A stretch of DNA of 64,000 bases from assembly GCA_028712665.1 (NCBI GenBank), contig JAQTRC010000002.1, positions 1 to 64,000 on the forward strand. Reading direction: 5' to 3'. Below the pieces are notes generated by a model. That model ran no database searches and was not told where the DNA came from. It worked only from the letters and a program-made list of their open reading frames with translations. Both the position numbers and the translations under genes were made by a program. Shown one piece after another: positions 54,951-63,146 of this stretch. The first letter of the stretch is position 1. Each line of letters begins with the position of its first letter. Source of the stretch: Desulfuromonadaceae bacterium (lineage in GTDB: Bacteria; Desulfobacterota; Desulfuromonadia; Geobacterales; Pseudopelobacteraceae).

Positions 54951-55023
54951 AGGTTGAAGGTTGAAGGTTGAAGGTTGAAGGTTTGCCTTCAGTCTTCAGC
55001 CTTCAGTCTTCAGCCTTCAGTCT
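54951..55023. repeat. Tandem heptamer/14-mer repeats forming a hairpin between cheB and cheY
   Basis: Four AGGTTGA heptamers run from 54951 to about 54983. From about 54986 to 55023 the unit CCTTCAGTCTTCAG is repeated 2.5 times. The TTGAAGG and CCTTCA parts are complementary, so the two arrays can pair over most of their length. Confidence 0.85.
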
Positions 55024-55042
55024 AAATATCTGGAGGTTCCTT

Positions 55043-55408
55043 ATGCACAAGATAATTATGGCAGTGGACGATTCGGCAAGTGTGCGGCAGATGGTTGCCT
55101 TTACGCTCAGCCAGGGAGGTTATGACGTGATCGAGGCTGCGGATGGAAGGGACGGGCTGGCAAAACTGCGCGGAGCAAAGTGCGATATGATCGTTACCGA
55201 CCTGAATATGCCTAATCTGGATGGTATTGGCATGATCCGCGAGGTACGAAACGATCCGGCCCACCGTAATGTGCCGATTGTCATGCTGACAACCGAGTCG
55301 CAGGAGGTCCGCAAGCAGGAAGGTAAAGCGGCGGGCGCAACGGGTTGGATCGTGAAGCCGTTCAAGCCGGAGCAACTTCTGGCGGTGGTCAAGCGGGTGA
55401 TCGGGTAA
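55043..55408 (+). CDS. cheY: Chemotaxis response regulator CheY
   Basis: A single REC domain of 121 aa: AVDDSASVRQM (Asp9, Asp10), phospho-Asp53 in VTDLNMPNLDG, MLTTES and WIVKPFKPEQLL (switch Thr and Lys). GGAGG is 7 nt before ATG 55043; an upstream in-frame ATG at 54968 falls inside the repeat array. It is the last gene of the cluster. No cheZ, cheC, cheX or cheD is present, so the phosphatase must be elsewhere. Confidence 0.94.
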   Translation: MHKIIMAVDDSASVRQMVAFTLSQGGYDVIEAADGRDGLAKLRGAKCDMIVTDLNMPNLDGIGMIREVRNDPAHRNVPIVMLTTESQEVRKQEGKAAGATGWIVKPFKPEQLLAVVKRVIG

Positions 55409-55729
55409 AGTTGCCGTTCATCTGAGTCCAATCTCACACTGTTAATGCGGCCTGGAGCAGCCAGTCTGATAGACTCTATTGCCAAGGCGGCTGTTGCTCT
55501 GATTTAAATACCTGGCTATAAACCTGATAATGGCGTATAGTCTTCCTACTGACCTACCGCCCGAAATCATTTATGAGACTCTTTTCGAACGCCCTCTTTT
55601 TTTCGGTCATCTCCAGCCACCTCTGTAGTAAATCCCCAGGGACTGTCCACAACGTTCCTATCCCCCCTCTTTCCAGTAGCAGGCATTTGAGAAGTGGTAG
55701 TTGTTAACCCAGTCAGATGAGGAGAAAAC
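55409..55729. other. Intergenic region after cheY
   Basis: A weak hairpin (GAGCAGCC near 55455, matched by GGCTGTTGCTC ending 55499) may serve as terminator for the chemosensory operon. No gene is supported here. Confidence 0.4.
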
Positions 55730-55984
55730 ATGATTGTCAAGCGAGGTAACGTAGTAAGCCATTCCGGAGCTATGGAATGGGGGGTAGGCAAGGTGGTGGA
55801 GGTGTCTCCCCTCAAAGCTACTATCCATTTCAGCGATGGAATCATAAGGAAGATAGCTTCTTCCCATTATACAATCCTTCAACCGGCCGATCCGGATTCT
55901 TTTGTGCCAATTCCCGACATCGTCCCGGCCGTAAAGGCCAGGGCGACTCCAAGGAAAAAAGCAGTCAAGCAGCCGGTTGTTTGA
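55730..55984 (+). CDS. DUF3553 family protein
   Basis: The 84-aa protein starts MIVKRGNVVSHSGAMEWGVGKVVEV, then AYIHFSDG-like strands (KATIHFSDGIIRKIASSHYTIL), and ends in a basic tail. This matches DUF3553, a small SH3-like domain of the kind also found in UvrD-type helicases and CarD-like factors, suggesting nucleic-acid or RNA-polymerase contact. GAGGAG precedes the ATG. It converges on xseA with 81 nt between stops. Confidence 0.8.
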   Translation: MIVKRGNVVSHSGAMEWGVGKVVEVSPLKATIHFSDGIIRKIASSHYTILQPADPDSFVPIPDIVPAVKARATPRKKAVKQPVV

Positions 55985-56065
55985 GTAAGCAGCGGAAACG
56001 GTATAAGCATACATTCGATGGGTGCTGGTCATTCGTAAGTCAGCGAGGGTTTATATTTCTGCCCA

Positions 56066-57415
56066 TCAAGAATCAGGCATCTCCAACTCCTCCACGCGGC
56101 AGAGCGCACTACCGCGATGGAGTGTCAGCAGCAATTGATCGCCGGCAATAAGTTTGCCGGCGTCAGATATCACCACTCCATTATCAATTCGGGTCGCAAT
56201 AGCGTAGCCTCGCGCGAGGGTTTTCAGGGGGGACAGCACTTCAAGACGGGCGGCATTGTCGCCGAATTCCTGTTTGAGCGCTTCCAGGCGCTGCATCAAG
56301 AGGCGTTCCATCTGCGCCGAAAGCAGAAAAGTTCGCTGCCGCATACTTTCGATCCTGTTTGCAGGGTTGAGATACTGCAATGCGCCGCACAGGCGATTAA
56401 AACCTTCCCTACGGTACCTGACCCCGTTATAAAGCGCCATATCCAGGCGTCCGGTCAGATCATCCATTCGCTGGGCGAGATGCCCAAGCATCGTTCTCGG
56501 GTCGTGCAATGACTTTTTCAGGGTTTCAAGGCGTGTGTTTATTGCTGCCAGGCGGTTTCCCATTACCAGTCTCAAGCGATGGGAAAACGCTTCGACCTGG
56601 CCGCGTAACTCATCGGTACTGGCGATTACCATTTCGGCCGCAGCCGAAGGGGTAGGGGCGCGCAGGTCTGCGGTGAAGTCGCAGATGCTCCAGTCAGTCT
56701 CGTGCCCAACCGCAGAAATAACCGGAATCTTCGACCGGTATACCGCGCGTGCCACAGCCTCCTCATTAAAGGGCCAGAGGTCTTCCAAAGATCCTCCTCC
56801 GCGCCCGACGATCAATACATCAACTTCTGCCATCCGATTCATCTCGTCAATCGCCCTTGCGATCTCCTCGGATGCACCTTCACCCTGGACCCGCGCCGGA
56901 TAGATCAGTACCTCCAGAGAGGCGAAGCGGCGTTTCAGAATGTTTAGAATATCGTGTATAGCAGCACCGGTTGGAGAGGTGATAACACCAATCCGTCGTG
57001 GAAAACGGGGCATGGCCTTTTTGTGCGTTTCGGCAAAAAGGCCTTCACGGGCCAGTCTCTCTTTCAGCTGTATGAAGGCGGTTTGAAGTGTTCCGACTCC
57101 GGTCGGTTCCAGATATTCGCAGAGCAGTTGATATTCACCGCGCTGGTCATAAACCGAGATGCGGCCGCGGACGATCAGGGCCATACCGTCCGTCGGGCGG
57201 AACTTGAGATTTTTTGCGGAACCCTTGAACATAACGGAGCGGAGCTGTGCCCCGGAGTCCTTGAGGGTGAAATAAATGTGCCCGGAAGAGGGGAGGGAGA
57301 GATTGGAAACCTCGCCCTGTACCCAGACCTGCTCAAAATTTTCTTCCAGTACTCCACGGAGGAGGGCTGTCAGCCGACTGACCGTCAGGATTGTTTTTTC
57401 AGAAAAGATGTCCAT
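56066..57415 (-). CDS. xseA: Exodeoxyribonuclease VII large subunit
   Basis: The 449-aa catalytic subunit starts MDIFSEKTILTVSRLTALLRGVLEENF, has an OB-fold for ssDNA (VWVQGEVSNLSLPSSGHIYFTLKD), then the nuclease core (FPRRIGVITSPTGAAIHDILN, VLIVGRGGGSLEDLWPFNEEAVARA, PVISAVGHETDWSICDFTADLRAPTPSAAAE) and long C-terminal helices for XseB binding. The frame is open to 57553 but those residues overlap a terminator and are not family-like. It lies downstream of the terminator of the envelope cluster. Confidence 0.96.
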   Translation of the reverse strand: MDIFSEKTILTVSRLTALLRGVLEENFEQVWVQGEVSNLSLPSSGHIYFTLKDSGAQLRSVMFKGSAKNLKFRPTDGMALIVRGRISVYDQRGEYQLLCEYLEPTGVGTLQTAFIQLKERLAREGLFAETHKKAMPRFPRRIGVITSPTGAAIHDILNILKRRFASLEVLIYPARVQGEGASEEIARAIDEMNRMAEVDVLIVGRGGGSLEDLWPFNEEAVARAVYRSKIPVISAVGHETDWSICDFTADLRAPTPSAAAEMVIASTDELRGQVEAFSHRLRLVMGNRLAAINTRLETLKKSLHDPRTMLGHLAQRMDDLTGRLDMALYNGVRYRREGFNRLCGALQYLNPANRIESMRQRTFLLSAQMERLLMQRLEALKQEFGDNAARLEVLSPLKTLARGYAIATRIDNGVVISDAGKLIAGDQLLLTLHRGSALCRVEELEMPDS

Positions 57416-57495
57416 ACGGCAGCATATTAGGTGAACTTCGGCCAACGTCAACAAAATTATGGGGCGGGAACCAAACCGAGGTAAGCTTGATAAGC

Positions 57496-57526
57496 AATAA
57501 AAAGGCCGGCATAACTGCCGGCCTTT
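57496..57526 (-). terminator. Strong terminator ending the envelope gene cluster
   Basis: AAAGGCCGGC (57501-57510) and GCCGGCCTTT (57517-57526) form a perfect 10-bp stem with a 6-nt loop, followed on the minus strand by TTTATT. It is 29 nt beyond the stop of the last lipoprotein gene. Confidence 0.9.
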
Positions 57527-57554
57527 CCGGTTTCCTTGATTAAACGCTTGCATC

Positions 57555-58400
57555 CTACTGGGTCAGTGCATTTACCCGTGCCCGCACTTTCGAGCCTTCC
57601 TTGATGGATACTCCGGATTTTTCATAAAGTTTACCGGAAAGCGAGCCATCCTCGATGGCCAGTTCGGCAATAGTGGCCAGAACCTTGTTGTCATCATCTA
57701 TTACCTCAACGGCCTGCTGTTTTTTTGGCATCTTGCGCAGTTTGCTGGTGTTGATCTGGACGTGGGCCGTACGTCCGTTTAACTTGGAAATGGCGCCCAT
57801 CTCGTAACTGGGATTGAATCCGTTCCCCAACTGGTCAGCGGCGCTTCTGAAAGCAACAATTACGGCCCGACGTACAAATTCACTCTTCTGGTCGTCACCC
57901 AAAGACCCTTTTGCGGGGATCTTATCTTCAAGTTTACGGTCATCATAAAACGATTTGACCAGTTCCTTCTGGTTCCTCTGATTTATGAACAATACGTCAA
58001 GCTTTACCTTTGCTCTTGTCGTTAGCCGCTTACGGGTAGGGTCGGTCTGGATATTGGCAATTTTTGTTTCGATACGCTCAATACGAGGCTGTACAATATA
58101 GGTGTCACCTTCGGAACCGTTCAGGAGTACCTTTGTGAAACGTTTGGTGTTTGCAATTTCTGTCTGAATCGCCGTCAGGATCTCTTCAACCGAGATCCCT
58201 TTAAGGGACGCGGCAAATTTTGAGGATACGTCGGCTTCGAGTTCTGCAGATTCGAGCATTACCGGATCCAGTGCCTCTGTTGTCACCTGCTGGGCTTCCT
58301 TGACATACACTACCTCAGGCGCAGTGGCGCAACCAAATGCAAACAGACATATTCCAACCACGCAGGCAAAAGAAACAAATCTAAACTTGCTGCATCTCAT
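57555..58400 (-). CDS. Lipoprotein, last gene of the envelope cluster
   Basis: ATG 58400 follows GGAGGTTATC and gives 281 aa. The signal peptide ends in lipobox FAFGC. Residues about 55-190 (EILTAIQTEIANTKRFTKVLL, YIVQPRIERIETKIANIQ, RAKVKLDVLFINQR) look like the alpha/beta fold of envelope proteins such as DUF4136, CsgG or LpoB types; the C-terminal 70 residues form a beta domain (GRTAHVQINTSKLRK, GVSIKEGSKVRARVNAL). I cannot name the family. It lies in one run with five other secreted proteins. Confidence 0.75.
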   Translation of the reverse strand: MRCSKFRFVSFACVVGICLFAFGCATAPEVVYVKEAQQVTTEALDPVMLESAELEADVSSKFAASLKGISVEEILTAIQTEIANTKRFTKVLLNGSEGDTYIVQPRIERIETKIANIQTDPTRKRLTTRAKVKLDVLFINQRNQKELVKSFYDDRKLEDKIPAKGSLGDDQKSEFVRRAVIVAFRSAADQLGNGFNPSYEMGAISKLNGRTAHVQINTSKLRKMPKKQQAVEVIDDDNKVLATIAELAIEDGSLSGKLYEKSGVSIKEGSKVRARVNALTQ

Positions 58401-58451
58401 GATAACCTCCACCGGATATTCATAAATTGAGCGCCGCTCCAGAGTGCTGTA

Positions 58452-59693
58452 TCATCGTATATTTGAGGCAAATCTGGTTCTTGCCCCGGAGTCGCCTTCC
58501 GAAGGATAGAGCTCTGCAAGCATTGAAAGTCCTCTCTGATCCTGCTCGGTGAATTCAACATCCCTCCCTGCAATCAGATCGTCAAATTTGGGAAGCAGGC
58601 AGTGCAGGATCGGTTCGGCGGCTTCGATACGCTTGAGCGCCTCCTTGGTCTTCGGTTCTTCTTCCTTGATTTCATACCCAAGACCCTTGATCTGGTTGTA
58701 CATGGTCTTGTAGGCGGTAATCTGGAGTCCCAGATTGTCACGATAGATGCCAAAGGCACTCACTGCATTCTTGATGCGGGATGGCAGCAGGGCGATATTT
58801 ACGGCCCCTTTCCACCCTTTGAACTCATTGTTCATGTTTGGTATGGCACGAATTGACACGCCGATTGCGCAGATGATTTTTGTGCTTGCGGCGATGGAAA
58901 AATCAGCTCCGGCGACAGAGGTATTGTATACCTTGTTCGCCAATGCGCCGTAAGCTTTCTTCATGCTTTCGCTTCCCTCAATCTTTCCCTTCACCAAGCT
59001 GACTTTAAGGGTTTCATCTTTCAGCGCGGGGTCTTTGCAGAAAGTTTCCTTGACGTCACCCGCTTTCGATTTATGAGCCCATGCATCGCATTGCCTGAAG
59101 CCGAGTTCTGTCTGCTTAATCTCCATTTCAACCGCCGCCATCTCATCCTGGTTGTTTGTTACAACACCGTATGCAATAAGCACATTTCGATAGACATTAT
59201 CATCATATGTTCCCTCTTTTTTACGATTTCCGAGAGGGTGAAAGAAATCACTACCATTTTTCTTGAAGTAATTTACATCTTCCTTACTTACCTCTTTGTT
59301 GAGCATTGCATCTCTGTCTTTCAAAAATACGTACAGGGCGCTCTGTGGTCGCGGGAAACCGGTTTGAGGATCAATTGTAACAGCAGCACCACTGACGCCG
59401 GCCACGGTACCGATGATTGAGAAGGCTCCTTGAACAATTGCTCCGCCTGATGGAGTACCGAAGAGGCTTGACGGCCAGGTATCCTGCTCGGAAAGGGGCG
59501 CTCTGAGGAGTACCCGGTTGGAGAGCTTGATAGCCATGGCGGCCGATTCAAATGAATCAAGTGCGGCGCCGATTGTTGGATTGTACATTTCGGCCGCACA
59601 CTCGCCACCTGCTGTGACGGTGGCGCATCCATTAAGCTGAAACAGCCCAGTTCCTGCAACTGCCAGCAGGGCGAGTTTTCTGAAAAGGCTCAT
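58452..59693 (-). CDS. Lipoprotein of 413 aa, unknown function
   Basis: Signal peptide with lipobox QLNGC near residue 23; AGGAG precedes the ATG. The mature protein is mainly helical, with GGAIVQGAFSIIGTVAGVSGAAVTI as a hydrophobic, Gly/Ala-rich segment near 82-107 that could insert in or lie on a membrane, and several Cys residues (RQCDAW, KETFCKD, KIICAIG, LHCLL). It sits 24 nt after the next upstream gene and 51 nt before the 281-aa lipoprotein. No known domain recognised. Confidence 0.72.
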   Translation of the reverse strand: MSLFRKLALLAVAGTGLFQLNGCATVTAGGECAAEMYNPTIGAALDSFESAAMAIKLSNRVLLRAPLSEQDTWPSSLFGTPSGGAIVQGAFSIIGTVAGVSGAAVTIDPQTGFPRPQSALYVFLKDRDAMLNKEVSKEDVNYFKKNGSDFFHPLGNRKKEGTYDDNVYRNVLIAYGVVTNNQDEMAAVEMEIKQTELGFRQCDAWAHKSKAGDVKETFCKDPALKDETLKVSLVKGKIEGSESMKKAYGALANKVYNTSVAGADFSIAASTKIICAIGVSIRAIPNMNNEFKGWKGAVNIALLPSRIKNAVSAFGIYRDNLGLQITAYKTMYNQIKGLGYEIKEEEPKTKEALKRIEAAEPILHCLLPKFDDLIAGRDVEFTEQDQRGLSMLAELYPSEGDSGARTRFASNIR

Positions 59694-59717
59694 ACAATTT
59701 CTCCTCGTTATATTGAA

Positions 59718-60830
59718 TTATTTCTTAAAGATCACCTTGTTGCCATCTATTTCCGGGTTGAGATTCTTAAGTTGCGGATCCCTGTCGAGGTTCGACAGAA
59801 GCAGGTCGACCAGATCGCTGATTTTGCCGACATAGTACAGATCAACTATCATGTCACCCTTGCCGCGATTCTTCTGGCTCACATTTTTGAGACCTTTGAT
59901 GTCATCTTTCAGAAGTTTCAGTATCTTCTGCTCCATGCGGTAGTTGCCGGAGGTCGGAAATACAACTTCAAAACGTGACCCAAGGCGCTCCTGAGTCAAG
60001 GTCTTGGTGTTCATGGCCTTCAACACCTCATCGGCAAATTTTTTGCCGCCGTTGATGGCTGCCATACGGAGGGCCGCCTTGGGAGATTCGCTGGCTTTGA
60101 CTCGTGCGAGGCCGTCTATGTTACCTTCCCACATCAGGTCGCGGCTGGTAATGCTGACGGTTTTGCCTGTCATAAGTGCGTGGTATGAGCGCATGCTGCC
60201 ATCCTGGGTCACGTCGATGTCTACCTTTCCGATCACGACCCACTCACCCAGACCGTCCAATTGGCCGACCAGCTTGCTGTAGTCGGCCTCCTCGGTCAGT
60301 GATTCCAGGCGCTTGGTCTGCTCTTCGGAGTCGATGACGGTGTATTCGGCCGCAGTCAGGTTCTTGCGAACCTCTGCCCTTACGTTGTCCAGGATAGCCG
60401 GAGCGTCACCGGTATCCATTTTGCCGGGGATCAGTATTACGAAGATTCTCCGCTCCTCGTTCTTGCCGGTGACTGCGCCCTGGCGTTTCATGTATGCGCG
60501 TACTTCCTCTTCGTTGATAGTTACCTTGATTTTGGCGGATAATTCTTTGGAGAATATCCCACCGACGCTGCTTTCAAGAACTTCCATATCCTGAATATAC
60601 CTGTCATCTCCGGTAAGATTCAAAGTTGCAGCACGATCTTTGTAGACATCGTTCAAATAGCTGCGTAGCGCCTGCTCCCTGGCTCGCTCCTTGGCTTTGT
60701 TGAGTGCGCTGTACTCGTCATCTTCAACTTTAACTGTAACCATCTCGGTGTAGGTGCGGGTTTCTGCCAGTGCGAGCGCCGGCAGCATAAATATGGCAAA
60801 GACGATGGAAAATATAATAATTCGTTTCAT
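59718..60830 (-). CDS. Secreted LPP20/FlgT-like protein, 370 aa
   Basis: A clear signal peptide (MKRIIIFSIVFAIFMLPALA, cut before ETRTY) is followed by an N-terminal domain with AKERAREQALRSYLNDVYKD and a SAKIKVTINEEEVRAYM strand, resembling the LPP20/FlgT N-terminal fold. A middle alpha/beta domain (RRIFVILIPGKMD to SRDLMWEGNIDG) and a C-terminal domain (FEVVFPTSGNYRMEQKILKLLKDDI ... NPEIDGNKVIFKK) follow. No lipobox, so it is periplasmic. The family call is by pattern only. It lies 32 nt downstream of the first of the paralogues. Confidence 0.7.
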   Translation of the reverse strand: MKRIIIFSIVFAIFMLPALALAETRTYTEMVTVKVEDDEYSALNKAKERAREQALRSYLNDVYKDRAATLNLTGDDRYIQDMEVLESSVGGIFSKELSAKIKVTINEEEVRAYMKRQGAVTGKNEERRIFVILIPGKMDTGDAPAILDNVRAEVRKNLTAAEYTVIDSEEQTKRLESLTEEADYSKLVGQLDGLGEWVVIGKVDIDVTQDGSMRSYHALMTGKTVSITSRDLMWEGNIDGLARVKASESPKAALRMAAINGGKKFADEVLKAMNTKTLTQERLGSRFEVVFPTSGNYRMEQKILKLLKDDIKGLKNVSQKNRGKGDMIVDLYYVGKISDLVDLLLSNLDRDPQLKNLNPEIDGNKVIFKK

Positions 60831-60862
60831 AGTATTGAGTTCTCCTTAATGAGAAATATCGA

Positions 60863-61996
60863 TTACTCTGCCCGCTTCCAACTGCTTCGGCTTCCTTCGG
60901 CCCGGATCAGCTTTAATTTCCAGCCCAGCTCCCTTGCAGCCTTTAACACGGCACTTTTTACATCATCAGCTGAACCTCCAAACTTGATTTCTATCGTTGT
61001 TTTGCCGCCGCCGGATTCGCGGTCACGAGTGTTGTCCATGCCTTGATAGCTCTTGAGCTTGTCGCGGAAAGCGATAGCCTCCTCGGCATCATCGACACCA
61101 TCCAGAACCACGATGAAGGTGCCGCCCCCCGATTTCTCCCGTTTCCAGTTGACCTTGATGTTTTCAATCATCAGATTTGATATTTTTGTTCCGACATCCT
61201 TGGCAGCGCGGTAAAGGGCTTCCTGCAGAGTGCCGGCGTAGGCCTGGGATTCAACGTCCTTGCTGGAGATGATTCGGGATGTAGTCGGGTTTATAAGTTG
61301 AGCGCGCAGGAAGATCTTGGCCCCGCCGCCAGCGTACCCCTCCTTGCCGATGCCGACGGTCTGGTAGTATACAATCAGGTCGGCATTGTATTTCAGGCCA
61401 TAGGCGGCCGCCTTGTTAACATCTACGTCTATTTCGTGGGTGTCGGCCACCTGGATGGCAAACGATTCGGCCGATTTCTTGTCGATAACGTCGAAGCCCC
61501 GCTCAACAAAGACATTTACCATCGAGCCATAGGAGTTGTCGAAGAAAGCTTCCATGTCGCGACGGGTCATGCCAAGTGTGCCGCCCTGCGGCAGTTTGGG
61601 GTTGTAAAGTATCATTATGCGCGGGTTGCCCATGGCTTCCTGGAGGATCCCGAGAGAGTTCATTTCCGCTTCCAACGCCTTCATATTGACTTCCGCAGTG
61701 ACCTCTGCCTCGTAGCCTGCGCCGGTGAACTCCGGGTCACCCTCTTGCTGGAAGCGGGTCACCAGTTTCTTGTTCTTCCCTTTCAGGGCTTTGACGATCT
61801 TGCTCTTGTGTTTCTTGAAGCTGGCGTCATCGATAAGCTGCTTGACGGCGTGTTCAATCGCGTTACCAACCGCGCTCGTCACCGCAGCTTCTTCGCTCTT
61901 GCCTCTGCCCGTGCCTTTAAAGGTATCGGCCATCGCTGACGCGACAAATGCCGCCGAAGCCAAAAGGGCTGTTAATATCAGCATTAATCTGCGCAT
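60863..61996 (-). CDS. Secreted FlgT-like paralogue 1, 377 aa
   Basis: Signal peptide MRRLMLILTALLASAAFVAS with cut after AMA. The N-terminal domain has GTGRGKSEEAAVTSAVGNAIEHAVKQLI, the middle domain NPRIMILYNP to VEDVESQ-like strands with SFAIQVADTHEIDVDVNKAAAYGLKYNADLIVYY, and the C-terminal domain RESGGGKTTIEIKFGG ... ARELGWKLKLIRAEGSRSSWK. The middle and C-terminal domains are shared with the genes at 62030 and 63147. The layout resembles FlgT-like envelope proteins, but no flagellar gene is nearby. Confidence 0.75.
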   Translation of the reverse strand: MRRLMLILTALLASAAFVASAMADTFKGTGRGKSEEAAVTSAVGNAIEHAVKQLIDDASFKKHKSKIVKALKGKNKKLVTRFQQEGDPEFTGAGYEAEVTAEVNMKALEAEMNSLGILQEAMGNPRIMILYNPKLPQGGTLGMTRRDMEAFFDNSYGSMVNVFVERGFDVIDKKSAESFAIQVADTHEIDVDVNKAAAYGLKYNADLIVYYQTVGIGKEGYAGGGAKIFLRAQLINPTTSRIISSKDVESQAYAGTLQEALYRAAKDVGTKISNLMIENIKVNWKREKSGGGTFIVVLDGVDDAEEAIAFRDKLKSYQGMDNTRDRESGGGKTTIEIKFGGSADDVKSAVLKAARELGWKLKLIRAEGSRSSWKRAE

Positions 61997-62029
61997 AGAT
62001 GCCTCCTTGAATGCTTTAATGTCAGGTGG

Positions 62030-63133
62030 TTATTGCTTTTTCCAGCTGCTGCGGGCGCCCTCGGCACGAATCTTTTTTACCGTCCATCCAAGCTCCTTGG
62101 CGGCCCGTAAAACATCCCGGTCGAGCTGGTCGCGCTTCCCCTTGTAGGTGGCTTCAAACGTGGTCTTTCCGCCGCCGGATTCGAGCTCTTTTGCGTTATT
62201 GACCAGCGGAAACTTCTCAAACATTCCGGTAAAATTGGCAATCTCCTCCGGATCATCCACTCCATCGATAACGACAGTGTAGAGTGAGCCGTTCTGCTGC
62301 ATCTCCATCCAGTTTTTCTGGAGGATCTCGATCATTGGGTTCACAATCTTCTTGCCGCCATCACGAGCGGCCTTTTCCAATGCGTTTTCAATGGTCTGGG
62401 CATTGCTGGCCTGTTCTACAAGTTTACTGGTTATAACCTGGGAACGTGTGTTGTCGATCAGCTGGGTCTTGATCCTCAAAAGCACCCCCTTGCTGACAGC
62501 CCCCTCCTTGACGGTGCCGCTGACGCTATATAACAGTGTGTACTCGGCATTGAACTTGAGTCCGAATGCAGCGGCCTTGTTCAGATCGACATCTATCTCA
62601 TGCGTAGCCGCCACCTGCTGGGCAAATTTTTCGGAGGAGGCCTTGTCAACAACCCGGAACTGTTTGTCTGTTAGCGTTTCAACGATTCCGTTATAAATTT
62701 CTTCAACAAAATCCTTGCTCTTGAATATCTGGGCTCCTTCACCTTTTTTGCTGAAGGCCACGAGGATGCGGGGGTTACCGGCTCCAGTTCGTACTATAGT
62801 CAGCGCATTGATATCCTCTTTGATGATTTTGCTGTCGACCTTGGCTGAGATTGTCACTGAAAAACCGTCGTCGGTCTTACCTGTCTTTAAAATTTTGTAG
62901 CTGGTGACATAGCCCTTGCTGTGCGACAGAATTTTATCATCCACCAAAGCCGAATCCACTACGGTGGTGCTGGATTTCAGATAGGTACCCACGCCTTGCT
63001 CAACAGCCCGCCGCATGGCGCTCACCAGAGCCTGCTCCTTGCTTGGACCTTCACCGGTGGCCTCAACATCTGCCATGGCGATAGATACCGCGCCAAGCAG
63101 CAGTGCAATCATCATCAACGCACTCTTCTTCAT
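62030..63133 (-). CDS. Secreted FlgT-like paralogue 2, 367 aa
   Basis: ATG 63133 follows AAAGGAGG; a longer frame to 63241 runs into the neighbour and is unlikely. Signal peptide MKKSALMMIALLLGAVSIAMA. It keeps EATGEGPSKEQALVSAMRRAVEQGV at the N-terminus, FAQQVAATHEIDVDLNKAAAFGLKFNAEYTLLY in the middle and ELESGGGKTTFEATYKG ... AKELGWTVKKIRAEGARSSWK at the end, so it is closely related to its two neighbours. GNPRILVAF and VVIDGVDDPEEI are further shared blocks. Periplasmic, function unknown. Confidence 0.75.
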   Translation of the reverse strand: MKKSALMMIALLLGAVSIAMADVEATGEGPSKEQALVSAMRRAVEQGVGTYLKSSTTVVDSALVDDKILSHSKGYVTSYKILKTGKTDDGFSVTISAKVDSKIIKEDINALTIVRTGAGNPRILVAFSKKGEGAQIFKSKDFVEEIYNGIVETLTDKQFRVVDKASSEKFAQQVAATHEIDVDLNKAAAFGLKFNAEYTLLYSVSGTVKEGAVSKGVLLRIKTQLIDNTRSQVITSKLVEQASNAQTIENALEKAARDGGKKIVNPMIEILQKNWMEMQQNGSLYTVVIDGVDDPEEIANFTGMFEKFPLVNNAKELESGGGKTTFEATYKGKRDQLDRDVLRAAKELGWTVKKIRAEGARSSWKKQ

Positions 63134-63146
63134 GGTAGTACCTCCT

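Noticed and set aside
55567-56032. Minus-strand frames opposite the DUF3553 gene
   Set aside because: The plus-strand frame has a GAGGAG site and family signature; the minus frames have neither.
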